A stretch of 39,563 nt of DNA from Enterococcus mundtii (GTDB lineage: Bacteria; Bacillota; Bacilli; Lactobacillales; Enterococcaceae): positions 1 through 39,563 of the forward strand of contig NZ_PUAP01000031.1 of the NCBI RefSeq assembly GCF_002947535.1. Reading direction: 5' to 3'. Of the stretch, positions 9,436 through 19,529 are shown piece by piece; the stretch's first letter is position 1, and each line of letters opens with the position of its first letter. The translations under genes and the position numbers were made by a program. The notes under the pieces were generated by a model. The model ran no database searches and was not told the DNA's origin. It saw nothing but the letters and a program-made list of their open reading frames with translations.

Positions 9436-11642
9436 TCGATTGCTTCCTCCCAAGACTGTTTCGCAGAAGCGACTGCCAAGTCAATGCTTCCATCACTTGC
9501 TTGTACCACTAATTGTTTTTCTTCCGTCACGTGACCAAGAAATGTCACACGATCACCAGCTAGTTTTTCAAATGCTTGTTGGTTTTCTCTTGTTACTGAT
9601 ACGACAAAACGTGATTGTGTTTCAGAAAACAGTTGAGCAACTGGCAGATCAACTGTCGTTGATACACCAAATCCATTTGTAAACGCTGATTCAGCGATAG
9701 CTACCGCTAACCCACCTTCTGCACAGTCATGCGCACTTTGGATCAGTCCAGCTTTGATTGCTTCTAACATCAAGGTCTGGTTTTCTTTTTCGGTAGTTAG
9801 ATCAAAATGTTCCATCATTCCTTCGATTCTACCTAGCTGTAGCTTTTGTAATTCACTACCGTTAAAGTCTGCAAATGTCTGGCCGATCACATAGATCAAA
9901 TCTCCCGCTTGTTTGAACTCTTGGGTAGTGATATGTTCGTGCGCTTCGATCAATCCGACCATACCAATCATCGGCGTTGGGTAGATCGCTTGCCCATCGG
10001 TTTCGTTGTATAAAGAAACATTCCCTGAGATCACAGGCGTTTCCAATACTTCACAGGCTTTGGCAATCCCATCAGCTGAGTATGCTAACTCCCAGAATAC
10101 TTCTGGTTTATCTGGAGAACCATAGTTCAAACAATCCGTGATGGCTAATGGTTGCCCACCACTCGCGACGATGTTTCGTGCTGCTTCTGCAACAGCGATC
10201 TGGCCGCCAACTTCTGGATCTAGATAAATATAACGAGCATTACAATCCGTCGTCATCGCTAACGCTTTCTTTGTGCCACGAATACGCAAGACTGCGGCAT
10301 CACTACCCGGAGCAACGACTGTATTCGTTTGGACACGAGAATCGTAAGTTTCATAGATCGAACGTTTTGAGGCAATCGTTGGTTGTTGCAATAAATCTAG
10401 CAACACGTTATTTGGGTCATCGATCACTGGTTGATATTGCCCTAATTCATGGAATTTTGCCATGCGTTCAGGTTCAACCATCTCTTTATGGTAAACAGGT
10501 GCATCTTCTGCTAAGGCATCTACCGGAAGATTGGCTACTTCTTTTCCATGATGATACAAACGGTACTGCCCATCATCCGTTACTTTTCCGATCGTTACCG
10601 CGTCTAAATCGTATTTTTGGAATAGCTCTTGGACACGTGCTTCTGAACCTGCCTTCACACAGATCAACATCCGTTCTTGCGATTCAGATAACATCATTTC
10701 ATAAGGCGTCATCTGTGATTCACGCTGTGGGACATCATCCAAGGTCAATACCAAACCAGAGCCTGCTTTTGAAGCCATTTCTGAACTAGATGAAACAAGT
10801 CCTGCCGCACCCATATCTTGGATACCGACCAGAATATCTGCGTGGTCCAAAATCAATTCTAAACAAGCTTCTAACAATAATTTTTCCATAAAAGGATCGC
10901 CCACTTGCACAGCTGAACGTTGTTGTTCTTCTTCTTGACTAAACTCTTCGGAAGCAAATGTCGCACCGTGGATACCATCACGACCGGTTTTAGCACCCAC
11001 ATACATGATTGAATTGCCCACACCTGATGCTTGTCCTTTTTGGATATCTTTATGATCGATCAGCCCAACACACATGGCATTTACCAATGGATTTCCTTCG
11101 TAACAAGGATCAAAGGCGATCTCACCACCAACCGTCGGTACGCCGATACAATTACCGTACCCTCCGATACCGGCAACAACTTCTTCTAAAAGATATTTTG
11201 TGCGAGGATTATCTAATTCGCCAAAACGCAGGGAATCGAGTAAAGCAATTGGACGTGCGCCCATGCTGAAAATATCGCGAATAATGCCCCCAACACCAGT
11301 TGCTGCGCCTTCATAAGGTTCGACTGCCGAAGGATGATTGTGACTTTCTGCTTTAAAGACTACTGCTTGTCCGTCTCCAATATCGACGATCCCCGCCCCT
11401 TCACCAGGTCCTTGTAAGACATTCGGCCCACTTGTTGGGAATTTTTTTAAGATTGGCTTCGAGTTTTTGTAAGAACAATGTTCACTCCACATGACTGAGA
11501 ACAGACCAGTCTCTGTATAATTAGGCATTCTACCTAAGATGTCTTCTTCGATCATCCGGTATTCTTCATCCGTCAGTCCCCATTGCGTGTAAATCTTTTG
11601 TTCTTTGATTTCTAATGCAGTTGGCTCCATCATCGTTTTCAT
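9420..11642 (-). CDS. purL: FGAM synthase subunit PurL
   Basis: Large, synthetase subunit of phosphoribosylformylglycinamidine synthase, step 4. At 740 residues it is the small Gram-positive form that needs separate PurS and PurQ. Motifs include [49 protein letters not shown], the second half's TDCNARY, and the C-terminal [16 protein letters not shown]. The start codon directly follows the purQ stop (TAA then ATG), with AAAGGTGA 8 bases upstream inside purQ. It overlaps purF at the 3' end. Confidence 0.97.
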   Translation of the reverse strand: MKTMMEPTALEIKEQKIYTQWGLTDEEYRMIEEDILGRMPNYTETGLFSVMWSEHCSYKNSKPILKKFPTSGPNVLQGPGEGAGIVDIGDGQAVVFKAESHNHPSAVEPYEGAATGVGGIIRDIFSMGARPIALLDSLRFGELDNPRTKYLLEEVVAGIGGYGNCIGVPTVGGEIAFDPCYEGNPLVNAMCVGLIDHKDIQKGQASGVGNSIMYVGAKTGRDGIHGATFASEEFSQEEEQQRSAVQVGDPFMEKLLLEACLELILDHADILVGIQDMGAAGLVSSSSEMASKAGSGLVLTLDDVPQRESQMTPYEMMLSESQERMLICVKAGSEARVQELFQKYDLDAVTIGKVTDDGQYRLYHHGKEVANLPVDALAEDAPVYHKEMVEPERMAKFHELGQYQPVIDDPNNVLLDLLQQPTIASKRSIYETYDSRVQTNTVVAPGSDAAVLRIRGTKKALAMTTDCNARYIYLDPEVGGQIAVAEAARNIVASGGQPLAITDCLNYGSPDKPEVFWELAYSADGIAKACEVLETPVISGNVSLYNETDGQAIYPTPMIGMVGLIEAHEHITTQEFKQAGDLIYVIGQTFADFNGSELQKLQLGRIEGMMEHFDLTTEKENQTLMLEAIKAGLIQSAHDCAEGGLAVAIAESAFTNGFGVSTTVDLPVAQLFSETQSRFVVSVTRENQQAFEKLAGDRVTFLGHVTEEKQLVVQASDGSIDLAVASAKQSWEEAIECLMK

Positions 11643-12317
11643 TTATGCAGTCACCTTTCCGAAATTCTTCAATAGCGAAGCAAAGAAACGTTTGCCATCT
11701 TCTGAGCCAAGCAATGCTTCCATTGCTCGTTCTGGGTGAGGCATCATCCCTAGCACATTTCCAGCTTTATTTGTAATCCCTGCAATGTTAGCCACACTGC
11801 CGTTGATATTTTCTCCCTCGTATGTAAACACGATTTGGTTGTTGTCGATCAGTTCTTGAAGTGTCTCTTCATCGCAAAAATAATTGCCTTCACCGTGTGC
11901 CACCGGCAACTGGATCACTTCATTTTCGCCGTACTCTGAAGTGAAGGATGTTTGGTTATTGACTTTCAGTTGAGCTGATTTACAGATAAAACGCAGTGAA
12001 TCATTTCTTCTTAATACACCTGGTAATAATCCAGCCTCCGTCAACACTTGGAATCCGTTACACGTACCAAAAACAGGTTTTCCTTCTTCAGCAAAACGGA
12101 TCACTTCATCCATGATCGTTGAAAAACGAGCAATCGCCCCACAACGTAAATAATCGCCATACGAAAAGCCGCCAGGGATCAATACTCCGTCATACCCTTT
12201 AAGAGAAGTTTCATCATAACGAACATAGTCTGCTTCTGCGCCCATCACATCACGGATCGCCCAAAGCAAGTCCGCATCGCAATTTGATCCAGGAAAAACA
12301 ATCACGGCAAATTTCAT
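11643..12317 (-). CDS. purQ: FGAM synthase subunit PurQ
   Basis: Class I glutamine amidotransferase subunit that supplies ammonia to PurL. It is 224 residues long. The N-terminus is [14 protein letters not shown]. The nucleophile Cys lies in [25 protein letters not shown] is present, and the His-Glu pair of the triad is in MPHPERA. I chose ATG 12317 because GGAGG lies 9 bases upstream and family members start here. One base separates it from the purS stop, so the two are translationally coupled. Confidence 0.97.
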   Translation of the reverse strand: MKFAVIVFPGSNCDADLLWAIRDVMGAEADYVRYDETSLKGYDGVLIPGGFSYGDYLRCGAIARFSTIMDEVIRFAEEGKPVFGTCNGFQVLTEAGLLPGVLRRNDSLRFICKSAQLKVNNQTSFTSEYGENEVIQLPVAHGEGNYFCDEETLQELIDNNQIVFTYEGENINGSVANIAGITNKAGNVLGMMPHPERAMEALLGSEDGKRFFASLLKNFGKVTA

Positions 12318-12318
12318 G

Positions 12319-12573
12319 CTAAACTTCCTCCATTTTGTTGATTTCATAACGATACGTTTCCATATTGACATTTGCTAATAAGCGATCACAAATCGCTTCG
12401 ATCGTTGCTTCTACTTCTTCTTCACTTGCTGAGACTTGGATCTCAAAATATTTCCCGATCCGAATGTCTTCAATGGTATCGTAGCCTAAACGATGAACCG
12501 CATTTTTAACTGCCTCTCCTTGTGGGTCTAATACTGAGTCCTTATATGTTACGTACACTTTTACAAAATACAT
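12319..12573 (-). CDS. purS: FGAM synthase subunit PurS
   Basis: Small 84-residue structural subunit that bridges PurL and PurQ in the complex. It begins [19 protein letters not shown] and contains the family pattern [21 protein letters not shown]. Three bases separate it from the purC stop. Its ribosome binding site AAAGGAG lies inside the last codons of purC, so translation is probably coupled. Confidence 0.96.
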   Translation of the reverse strand: MYFVKVYVTYKDSVLDPQGEAVKNAVHRLGYDTIEDIRIGKYFEIQVSASEEEVEATIEAICDRLLANVNMETYRYEINKMEEV

Positions 12574-12576
12574 GAT

Positions 12577-13308
12577 TTATTCTCCTTTATTTTCGATTGA
12601 TAATTGATTTAAACGATCAAGTACTTCTTGATAGACAGGAAGAATATCGCCGATCTTTCGTCGATAGACATCTTTATCCATATGTTTATTAGTGGCAACA
12701 TCCCACAAACGACAAGTATCTGGGGAGATTTCATCTGCTAATTCGATTTCTCCTGTATCCGTTCGACCAAATTCCACTTTGAAATCGACTAATTGTAAAT
12801 CGATTTTTTTGAATAGTTCGGTCAGCTGCTCATTGATGAGTAAAGCTTGTTTTTTTAGTTCGGCTATCTCTTCCGAAGTTGCTAACTCTAAGAAAGCAAT
12901 ATGGGCATCATTGATGAACGGGTCATCTAATTCATCTTTTTTGTAGTAAAATTCAACGATTGGTGTCGGTAATGCTTGTCCTTCTTTTACTCCTAGACGT
13001 TTTGAAAAACTTCCAGCTGAAATATTTCTCACGACTACTTCTAAAGGAATGATCGACCGTTTTTTAATCAATTGTTCGGTTTTTGATAATTTCTCAAGAA
13101 AATGATTTTTGATTCCTTGGTTTGCTAAGTATTCAAAAATGGCACTTGTGATTTGATTGTTCAATTCTGCTTTTCCTTGCATTTGGTCTTTCATTCCACC
13201 ATTGAGGGCAGTCACTTGATCTAGATACTCCACCCACAAGACAGTTTCATCATTCGTGTTAAACATTCTTTTTGCTTTTCCTTCATAGAGCAAATTCTGT
13301 TTTTCCAT
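12577..13308 (-). CDS. purC: SAICAR synthetase
   Basis: Phosphoribosylaminoimidazole-succinocarboxamide synthase: it joins CAIR and aspartate using ATP. The protein is 243 residues. Motifs are LLYEGKAKRMF, VVRNISAGSFSKRLG and LVDFKVEFGR. I chose ATG 13308 because AAGGAG lies 8 bases upstream and the protein then starts MEKQNLLYEGK like its relatives; an in-frame ATG at 13353 lies in the leader. It is the first gene of the second pur transcript, with its own promoter and PurBox-like sites. Confidence 0.97.
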   Translation of the reverse strand: MEKQNLLYEGKAKRMFNTNDETVLWVEYLDQVTALNGGMKDQMQGKAELNNQITSAIFEYLANQGIKNHFLEKLSKTEQLIKKRSIIPLEVVVRNISAGSFSKRLGVKEGQALPTPIVEFYYKKDELDDPFINDAHIAFLELATSEEIAELKKQALLINEQLTELFKKIDLQLVDFKVEFGRTDTGEIELADEISPDTCRLWDVATNKHMDKDVYRRKIGDILPVYQEVLDRLNQLSIENKGE

Positions 13309-13355
13309 GTCTACGACTCCTTGTTTTATTAACGTTGTTTTATCAGCACACATTA

Positions 13356-13368
13356 TTTGTTCGTCTTT
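13356..13368 (-). promoter_or_regulatory. PurBox-like site in the purC leader
   Basis: The minus strand reads AAAGACGAACAAA, matching AWWWCCGAACWWT at 10 of 13 positions. It lies at or just past the predicted start point, so it may be a second PurR contact or chance. Confidence 0.4.
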
Positions 13369-13377
13369 TCACTTTAA

Positions 13378-13406
13378 ATTTTACCAAGGGTCAAGAAGCA
13401 AATCAA
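13378..13406 (-). promoter_or_regulatory. purC operon promoter
   Basis: On the minus strand: TTGATT (complement of 13401-13406), a 17-bp spacer and TAAAAT (complement of 13378-13383). The boxes and spacing are identical to the purE promoter. The predicted start is near 13371, giving a leader of about 60 bases. Confidence 0.75.
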
Positions 13407-13441
13407 CATAAAAGTGTACATTTGAATCATTAAAAACATTT

Positions 13442-13454
13442 AATGTTCGTCTTT
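13442..13454 (-). promoter_or_regulatory. PurBox upstream of purC
   Basis: The minus strand reads AAAGACGAACATT, 11 of 13 matches to the lactococcal PurBox. Its centre is about 76 bases upstream of the predicted start, the position at which PurR is known to activate in Lactococcus. A 7-bp inverted repeat (13428-13434 and 13439-13445) abuts it. Confidence 0.65.
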
Positions 13455-13494
13455 AGTACTTTTATTAAGAATAGTTGTTCTTCGTTAAGAAGCG

Positions 13495-13523
13495 TTTACA
13501 CTTTTATTGATTGGTGATATAGT
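13495..13523 (+). promoter_or_regulatory. Promoter of the orphan gene between purC and purB
   Basis: TTTACA (13495-13500), a 17-bp spacer and TATAGT (13518-13523) give a near-consensus sigma-A promoter, divergent from purC. TTCTT/AAGAA form a small inverted repeat just upstream of the -35 box. Confidence 0.75.
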
Positions 13524-13565
13524 AGATTTAAAGAAAACAGTTAGAGGTTTCAAGGAGGTAACTAA

Positions 13566-13943
13566 ATGGAAGATCCAAGTACGTCTGCCCAACGCTTTTT
13601 ACTCGATTTATCTGTTGAAGAAAAATCACGTTTGTATAATGATCTGCTTGCTATCAAAAATGTTGATGCCTGCATGAAGGATCGAAGCTTTTATACCTTT
13701 AGAAAACTACGTCGTGCAGCAAAACGACAATCGGAGTGTCGAAAACGAACATTCCATTATTTGACACAAAATAACCATGAATTAGTGATCAAACAGATCC
13801 ACGAGCAAAAGTTGTTCAAGCATCATTATCGTTTACGCGTGACGTTCGATCAGCAAGAGTTCGGCTACACATTTGTCGAAACATTATTGAATCTTCTACA
13901 TTCACAACATTTCAATTTGGGTCAGCAAATGGCTTATGCTTAG
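13566..13943 (+). CDS. Unknown 125-residue basic protein inside the pur cluster
   Basis: I do not recognise this protein. It is small, cytosolic-looking and basic in its middle, with a cluster of Arg and Lys at about residues 46-65 (FRKLRRAAKRQSECRKRTFHY). It has two cysteines, no membrane segment and no known motif. A nucleic-acid or nucleotide role is possible but not shown. The start is clear: a full AAGGAGGT lies 6 bases before the ATG. It has its own strong promoter and a hairpin terminator, and runs opposite to the pur genes, so it is an independent unit splitting purB from purC. It shares a 257-bp divergent region with purC, so the purC PurBox could also act on it. Confidence 0.8.
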   Translation: MEDPSTSAQRFLLDLSVEEKSRLYNDLLAIKNVDACMKDRSFYTFRKLRRAAKRQSECRKRTFHYLTQNNHELVIKQIHEQKLFKHHYRLRVTFDQQEFGYTFVETLLNLLHSQHFNLGQQMAYA

Positions 13944-13946
13944 ACC

Positions 13947-13993
13947 AAAAAGAACATCCCTCAGAAAATCGATCTGAAGGATGTTCTTTTTTT
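13947..13993. terminator. Bidirectional terminator between the orphan gene and purB
   Basis: Long hairpin with arms AGAACATCCcTCAG and CTGAaGGATGTTCT, flanked by A on the left and a T run on the right. It ends the plus-strand gene and probably also the purE-purK-purB transcript arriving from the right. Confidence 0.85.
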
Positions 13994-14025
13994 CTTGAAT
14001 TTTAAAAAAATAGTTTTAGTGAATG

Positions 14026-14038
14026 ATCGTTCGTCTTT
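14026..14038 (-). promoter_or_regulatory. PurBox-like site downstream of purB
   Basis: The minus strand reads AAAGACGAACGAT, 10 of 13 matches, with the same AAAGACGAAC core as the purC boxes. No promoter is next to it. It could be a relic of an ancestral purB-purC junction, or chance. Confidence 0.3.
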
Positions 14039-14085
14039 CATAAAATGTCGCTATAGTTTTTAACAGACATTATTAGCTGAACGGT

Positions 14086-15381
14086 TTATGCTAAACCGAC
14101 ACGTTCAAATATGACATCCACATTTTTCATATGGTGGTTGTAATCAAATGCTTCTGCGATTTCTTCTGGTGTCAAAACAGAAGTGATTGCTTCGTCTTCT
14201 TCAAGTAACGGACGGAAGGACACTTGGTTATCCCAAGCATATGCCGTCTTAGGTTGAACAAGATCATAAGCTTCTTCTCTGGTCATGCCTTTATCGATCA
14301 ATTTCAACATGACACGTTGACTATAGATCAAGCCAAAGGTTGCATCCATGTTGCGTTTCATGTTTTCTGGGAACACCGTTAGATTTTTGACGATATTACC
14401 GAAACGGTTCAACATGTAATCAAGTAGGATCGTTGTATCAGGTAGAATGATCCGCTCTGCAGAAGAATGGGAGATATCTCTTTCGTGCCACAAGGAAACA
14501 TTCTCATAAGCCGTGATCATATGCCCACGGATCACTCGTGCTAAGCCAGCCATATTTTCTGAACCGATCGGGTTACGTTTATGTGGCATAGCAGATGAGC
14601 CCTTTTGTCCTTTGGCAAAAAATTCTTCAACTTCTCGTGTTTCAGATTTTTGAAGTCCACGGATCTCAGTAGCAAAACGTTCGATACTTGTCGCGATCAA
14701 TGACATCGTTGCAAAATATTCGGCATGTAGATCGCGTGGCAAGACTTGCGTCGATACTTCTTGCGCACGGATACCTAATTTTTCGCAGACATATTCTTCA
14801 ATGAACGGAGGAATATTCGCAAATGTACCAACCGCACCAGAGATTTTCCCAGCTTCTACGCCTTTTGCTGCATGTTCAAAACGTTCGATGTTACGTTTCA
14901 TCTCAGAGTACCAAGTAGCTAACTTCAGTCCAAAGGTCGTTGGCTCAGCATGTACACCATGCGTACGTCCCATCATGACTGTATACTTATGTTCTTTTGC
15001 TTTTTCACCAATGATCGCTGTGAAGCGTTTCAAATCTTCACGCAAAATATCATTGGCTTGTTTGATTTGGTACCCATAAGCTGTGTCAACCACATCTGTA
15101 CTTGTTAACCCATAATGGACCCATTTGCTTTCATCGCCAAGTGTTTCTGAAACCGCTCGAGTAAAAGCAACGACATCATGGCGCGTCGATTGCTCGATCT
15201 CTAAGATACGAGCGATATCAAAAGACGCATGTTCACGAATTTTCGCTACATCTTCCTTAGGTATTTCTCCTAATTCTGCCCAAGCTTCATCTGCAAGTAT
15301 TTCTACTTCTAACCATGCTTGATATTTATTTTGCTCTGTCCAAATATTGCCCATTTCAGGTCGTGTATAACGTTCTAACAT
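14086..15381 (-). CDS. purB: Adenylosuccinate lyase
   Basis: Acts twice in purine synthesis: it splits SAICAR to AICAR and adenylosuccinate to AMP, releasing fumarate. It is 431 residues. The fumarase/aspartase superfamily signature [21 protein letters not shown] region is present at about residues 262-282. The catalytic His region is [17 protein letters not shown] chose ATG 15381 because AAAGGAG lies 8 bases upstream; the preceding TTG is less likely. It is last in the purE-purK-purB transcript and is followed by a terminator rather than by purC. Confidence 0.97.
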   Translation of the reverse strand: MLERYTRPEMGNIWTEQNKYQAWLEVEILADEAWAELGEIPKEDVAKIREHASFDIARILEIEQSTRHDVVAFTRAVSETLGDESKWVHYGLTSTDVVDTAYGYQIKQANDILREDLKRFTAIIGEKAKEHKYTVMMGRTHGVHAEPTTFGLKLATWYSEMKRNIERFEHAAKGVEAGKISGAVGTFANIPPFIEEYVCEKLGIRAQEVSTQVLPRDLHAEYFATMSLIATSIERFATEIRGLQKSETREVEEFFAKGQKGSSAMPHKRNPIGSENMAGLARVIRGHMITAYENVSLWHERDISHSSAERIILPDTTILLDYMLNRFGNIVKNLTVFPENMKRNMDATFGLIYSQRVMLKLIDKGMTREEAYDLVQPKTAYAWDNQVSFRPLLEEDEAITSVLTPEEIAEAFDYNHHMKNVDVIFERVGLA

Positions 15382-15394
15382 CAACTATTCTCCT

Positions 15395-16528
15395 TTAGTC
15401 CCAAATATTCGTTTTTTCGATTTCTTTCAATGTCGACTCGATATCTTCTGTCAAAATCGTGATGTGTCCCATCTTACGACCTTTTTTCGCTTGTTTCTTG
15501 CCATAGAAATGGAATTTCCAATCTTGTTTTTTCGCAATCAAATTGTAACTTTCTAAGAGTTGCTCACCTAAAACGTTGACCATGACTGCGTCACTTAATA
15601 ATGGTACTTTTTTAGGTAAAGGCCAACCGCAAATCCCACGGATATGTGCATCAAATTGCGTCATTCCACAGGCTTCTAAGGTGTAATGTCCTGAATTGTG
15701 TGGACGCGGTGCCAATTCATTCACATACAAGCCACCAGTCTTCGTCAAGAACATTTCAACGCCAAGTACACCCGACAAACTCACTGCTTCAGCGATCACT
15801 TTAGCAATTCTTTCTGCCTCTTCGATCACATCCGCTGAAACAGTCGCTGGAGCAATCGTTTCATGGAGAATATTATTACGGTGGATATTTTCAACAACTG
15901 GGAAGGTTGTATATTGGCCTTGCCCATTGCCTGCGACCATGATCGATAGTTCTTTTTCGAAGGGAATCCAAGCTTCTAATACGCAAGTTCCTTCTCTTAA
16001 AAGATCCATCGCAGGAGCTAAGTCCGCTCGACTCTTCAGTACATATTGCCCTTTACCGTCATATCCGCCTCGAGTTGTTTTCAAGACACAAGGATAACCG
16101 ATACCGTCGATCGCATCTTGGATATCTGTCGGACTGACGATTGTTGCATGTGGAGCGATCACGATGTTATTTGTTTCTAAAAATGATTTCTCTAGTAGAC
16201 GATCTTGCGTGATCGCCAACAAATCTGTTCCTTGGGGAATAAATGACATCGGCAAAATCGCATTCAACGCTTCCACACTGACATTCTCAAATTCGTAGGT
16301 GATAACCTCAGTTCGTCTTGCAAGTTCTTCTAAAGCAAATGTATCATCGTAGGAACTTTCAATGTGCCAGTCCGCTACTTGAGCAGCCGGACAATCATTC
16401 ATCGGATCAAGTACACCGACTTTGAATCCCATTTCTTTTGCACTGATCGCCATCATGCGACCTAACTGTCCACCACCGACGATTCCGATCGTCGAGCCTG
16501 GTAATAATGGTTTAACCAAGTTGATCAC
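15395..16528 (-). CDS. purK: N5-carboxyaminoimidazole ribonucleotide synthase
   Basis: ATP-grasp enzyme that carboxylates AIR with bicarbonate to N5-CAIR, the substrate of PurE. It is 377 residues. The N-terminal fold shows [14 protein letters not shown]. The ATP-grasp domain shows [31 protein letters not shown] and [13 protein letters not shown]. The start is a GTG that overlaps purE by 17 bp. The ribosome binding site is weak, so translation probably depends on coupling to purE. A TTG at 16519 is an alternative start. Confidence 0.95.
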   Translation of the reverse strand: MINLVKPLLPGSTIGIVGGGQLGRMMAISAKEMGFKVGVLDPMNDCPAAQVADWHIESSYDDTFALEELARRTEVITYEFENVSVEALNAILPMSFIPQGTDLLAITQDRLLEKSFLETNNIVIAPHATIVSPTDIQDAIDGIGYPCVLKTTRGGYDGKGQYVLKSRADLAPAMDLLREGTCVLEAWIPFEKELSIMVAGNGQGQYTTFPVVENIHRNNILHETIAPATVSADVIEEAERIAKVIAEAVSLSGVLGVEMFLTKTGGLYVNELAPRPHNSGHYTLEACGMTQFDAHIRGICGWPLPKKVPLLSDAVMVNVLGEQLLESYNLIAKKQDWKFHFYGKKQAKKGRKMGHITILTEDIESTLKEIEKTNIWD

Positions 16529-17000
16529 TACTTTCTATTACAGATTCAACCGACATTGCGCGTCGTTTCGCTAATGCAGCCTCCAACTCTAAATCATACA
16601 TTGAAAGCATCTGTATCGCAAGTAGACCGGCATTAATTGCGCCTGCTTTTCCAATCGCTGTCGTCGCCACAGGAACGCCACCTGGCATTTGGACAATGGA
16701 TAGCAAAGAATCTAATCCATTCAATGTTCGGCTTTGTACAGGAACACCAATAACTGGTAGTGTCGTCTTTGCAGCAACCATTCCAGGTAAATGGGCCGCC
16801 CCCCCTGCACCTGCAATAATTACTTTTATACCTTTTTCTCGAGCTTCTTCTGCATACGAAAACATCAAATCCGGTGTTCGATGTGCTGAAACTACTTTCT
16901 TTTCAAAAGAAACGCCAAATTCTTCGATGATCTCGCATGCGTGTTTCATTGTGTCCCAATCCGAGATGCTCCCCATTATTACAGAAATTTTTGCAGCCAT
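16512..17000 (-). CDS. purE: N5-CAIR mutase
   Basis: Class I PurE: it moves the carboxyl group of N5-CAIR to C4, giving CAIR. It is 162 residues. Motifs are [16 protein letters not shown], the SAHRTPDLM catalytic loop, and [16 protein letters not shown] chose ATG 17000 ([11 protein letters not shown]) because AGGAG lies 6 bases upstream; an ATG at 17027 falls at the predicted transcription start. It is first in purE-purK-purB. Confidence 0.97.
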   Translation of the reverse strand: MAAKISVIMGSISDWDTMKHACEIIEEFGVSFEKKVVSAHRTPDLMFSYAEEAREKGIKVIIAGAGGAAHLPGMVAAKTTLPVIGVPVQSRTLNGLDSLLSIVQMPGGVPVATTAIGKAGAINAGLLAIQMLSMYDLELEAALAKRRAMSVESVIESSDQLG

Positions 17001-17031
17001 ACGTTTCTCCTCTCGATTTGTATTCACTCAT

Positions 17032-17060
17032 ATTTTATCAATCGCCCCTCTGTAAATCAA
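17032..17060 (-). promoter_or_regulatory. purE operon promoter
   Basis: On the minus strand: TTGATT (complement of 17055-17060), a 17-bp spacer and TAAAAT (complement of 17032-17037). The predicted start is near 17025. It has the same boxes and spacing as the purC promoter. Confidence 0.75.
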
Positions 17061-17094
17061 GATAAATTCGAATGAAAAACAGATAAAAAGGTTT

Positions 17095-17107
17095 ATTGTT
17101 CGTATTT
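17095..17107 (-). promoter_or_regulatory. PurBox upstream of purE
   Basis: The minus strand reads AAATACGAACAAT, 12 of 13 matches to AWWWCCGAACWWT, centred about 75 bases upstream of the predicted start. It is the best PurBox in the window. Confidence 0.7.
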
Positions 17108-17239
17108 TTTAAAATTGAATCTTGCTAGTTGAAATCAAGTTTTTTCCAATCCAAATCATTTGTTTTTTTAGTATATAACACTTTTTTCTTCATGCATCCA
17201 AAATGCAGGGTGAATCTGTCCATGACTATGCTACAAAAA

Positions 17240-17400
17240 ATTCGTCTGGGACAGTCGTCTTCTCGCACCACCTAAAACTAAATAAACGCCGGGAAAAAGT
17301 AACCTCTTCGAAAATAAGGCGTCCTCCACAAAAATTTGAAAAACAATTTTCGTGGAGGACGCCTTATTTCTCGAGGCTAAACACTTCTGTCCTGACCTCA
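17240..17400. repeat. Dispersed intergenic repeat with a 24-bp hairpin
   Basis: The core is a near-perfect inverted repeat with arms 17313-17336 and 17345-17368 (one mismatch) and an 8-base loop. The right flank 17363-17399 recurs at window positions 1-37. The left flank also holds a GGGACAG motif (17247-17253), echoed inverted on the right (CTGTCC, 17388-17393), so the whole unit is roughly palindromic. No coding region is inside. It lies after pbuX and may terminate that transcript. It resembles a small non-autonomous repeat family, which is inference from two copies. Confidence 0.7.
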
Positions 17401-17435
17401 TTCATTACTCGCTCTTTTTTGTGAAGTGATCTATA

Positions 17436-18740
17436 TTATTTCAATGCTTCTTTAATGATTCTCTCGTCTTGTTTCAATCCATTAAAAACTAAGTTCAAAA
17501 CGATTGCTGTGATACTGCTCATAACGATCCCGTTTCCTGTAAACATTTGAACCGTTTCAGGCAACTGGCTGAAGAGTTCGGGCATCAAATTGAAGCCTAA
17601 ACCAAAACCGATCGACACTGCAGCAATCAGTAAATTTTTGTCATTTGTAAAATCCACTTCTAACAACATCCGAATTCCTTGGATCGCCACCATCCCAAAC
17701 ATGACCAACATACCGCCACCAAGGACTGGTTCAGGAATGATCTGAGCAACTGCACCGATTTTAGGGAATAAACCCAAGATGATCAGGAAGAAAGCAGAAA
17801 AGTAAATGGGTTTTCTCGTTTTGATCCCTGAAAGTTGTACCAACCCGACATTTTGCGAAAAGCCAGTATAAGGAAACGTGTTAAAAATACCACCTAAGAT
17901 CACGGCTAAGCCCTCTGCTCGATAGCCCTTTTTCAGCTGCTCTTCGCCGACTTTTTGCCCAGTGATATCTCCTAAGGCAAAATAGACGCCTGTTGATTCA
18001 ACCATGCTCACCATTGAAATGATGATCATCAATAAGATCGACCAGATTTCAAATGTCGGTTTTCCAAAGTAAAATGGTTGTGGCACGTGGAAAACGGGGG
18101 CTTGTCCAATCGCTCCTAAATCGATTCTACCTAAAAAGGCAGCTAAGACACTTCCTCCGATCAGACCGATCAAAACCGCAATGGATCGAATGAACCCTTT
18201 GCCTAATAATTGCACACCAACGATCAGTAGGATCGTGACAAACGCTAATAATAAATTCGTCAAATCACCAAAGCCAGGTGCAGTTGCACTACCGCCACCC
18301 ATTTTTTCGATAGCTACAGGAATCAATGTCAATCCGATCACTGTAATCACAGTTCCAGTAACAATCGGCGGAAAAAGCTTTTTGATCTTTGAAAAGAAAC
18401 CAGCAACTAGCACAACAAAAACCCCTGATGCGATGATCGAGCCATAGATCGCACCGACACCTTCTGTGCTACCGATCAAAATCAACGGTGCAACGGCTTG
18501 GATCGCACAACCTAAAACAACTGGTAAGCCGATCCCGAAAAAGCGATTGACAGTCAACTGCAAGAGGGTTGCTAACCCACACATGAAAATATCGATCGAG
18601 ATAAGATAAGTCATTTGTTCTTGATTAAACCCTAAACCCGTACCAATCAATAACGGTACAGCAACTGCTCCCGCATACATCGCTAATAAATGCTGTAACC
18701 CTAAGACAGCTGCTTTTCCATTTTGTGTTTCTTTCTCCAC
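17436..18740 (-). CDS. pbuX: Xanthine permease (NCS2 family)
   Basis: Membrane nucleobase transporter of the NCS2 (uracil/xanthine permease) family, 434 residues with about 12-14 hydrophobic segments. The N-terminal GLQHLLAMYAGAVAVPLLIG and the middle GVYFALGDITGQKVG are typical. The partner gene xpt lies 2 bp upstream, so the pair imports and salvages xanthine, and xanthine is the likely main substrate. The start is GTG with GAGGAGG about 10 bases upstream, inside the end of xpt. It is controlled by the guanine riboswitch ahead of xpt. Confidence 0.93.
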   Translation of the reverse strand: MEKETQNGKAAVLGLQHLLAMYAGAVAVPLLIGTGLGFNQEQMTYLISIDIFMCGLATLLQLTVNRFFGIGLPVVLGCAIQAVAPLILIGSTEGVGAIYGSIIASGVFVVLVAGFFSKIKKLFPPIVTGTVITVIGLTLIPVAIEKMGGGSATAPGFGDLTNLLLAFVTILLIVGVQLLGKGFIRSIAVLIGLIGGSVLAAFLGRIDLGAIGQAPVFHVPQPFYFGKPTFEIWSILLMIIISMVSMVESTGVYFALGDITGQKVGEEQLKKGYRAEGLAVILGGIFNTFPYTGFSQNVGLVQLSGIKTRKPIYFSAFFLIILGLFPKIGAVAQIIPEPVLGGGMLVMFGMVAIQGIRMLLEVDFTNDKNLLIAAVSIGFGLGFNLMPELFSQLPETVQMFTGNGIVMSSITAIVLNLVFNGLKQDERIIKEALK

Positions 18741-18742
18741 GC

Positions 18743-19423
<681 letters not shown>

Positions 19424-19425
19424 TT

Positions 19426-19490
19426 ACTTATAGTCCAACATTTACGGTGCTGGCTAGAAACTGTCATCCTTATTATGACGATATATAAGT
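19426..19490 (-). promoter_or_regulatory. Guanine (purine) riboswitch aptamer
   Basis: The minus strand shows P1 ACTTATA/TATAAGT, the P2 hairpin, the conserved GTTTCTAGCC, CCGTAAATG in the P3 loop, and GGACTATAAGT in J3/1. The residue matching position 74 is C (in GACTAT), which is specific for guanine or hypoxanthine rather than adenine. Guanine binding stabilises P1, frees the terminator arm and turns xpt-pbuX off. Confidence 0.95.
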
Positions 19491-19499
19491 CGTTTGATT

Positions 19500-19529
19500 A
19501 TTCTATTGGTAAAAAATTGTTTCCAACAA
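19500..19529 (-). promoter_or_regulatory. xpt-pbuX promoter
   Basis: On the minus strand: TTGTTG (complement of 19524-19529), an 18-bp spacer and TAGAAT (complement of 19500-19505). The predicted start falls just before the aptamer. No PurBox was seen here. Confidence 0.55.

Noticed and set aside
10148-10789. 213-codon open frame on the plus strand
   Set aside because: It lies wholly inside purL on the other strand, has no ribosome binding site and no family resemblance.
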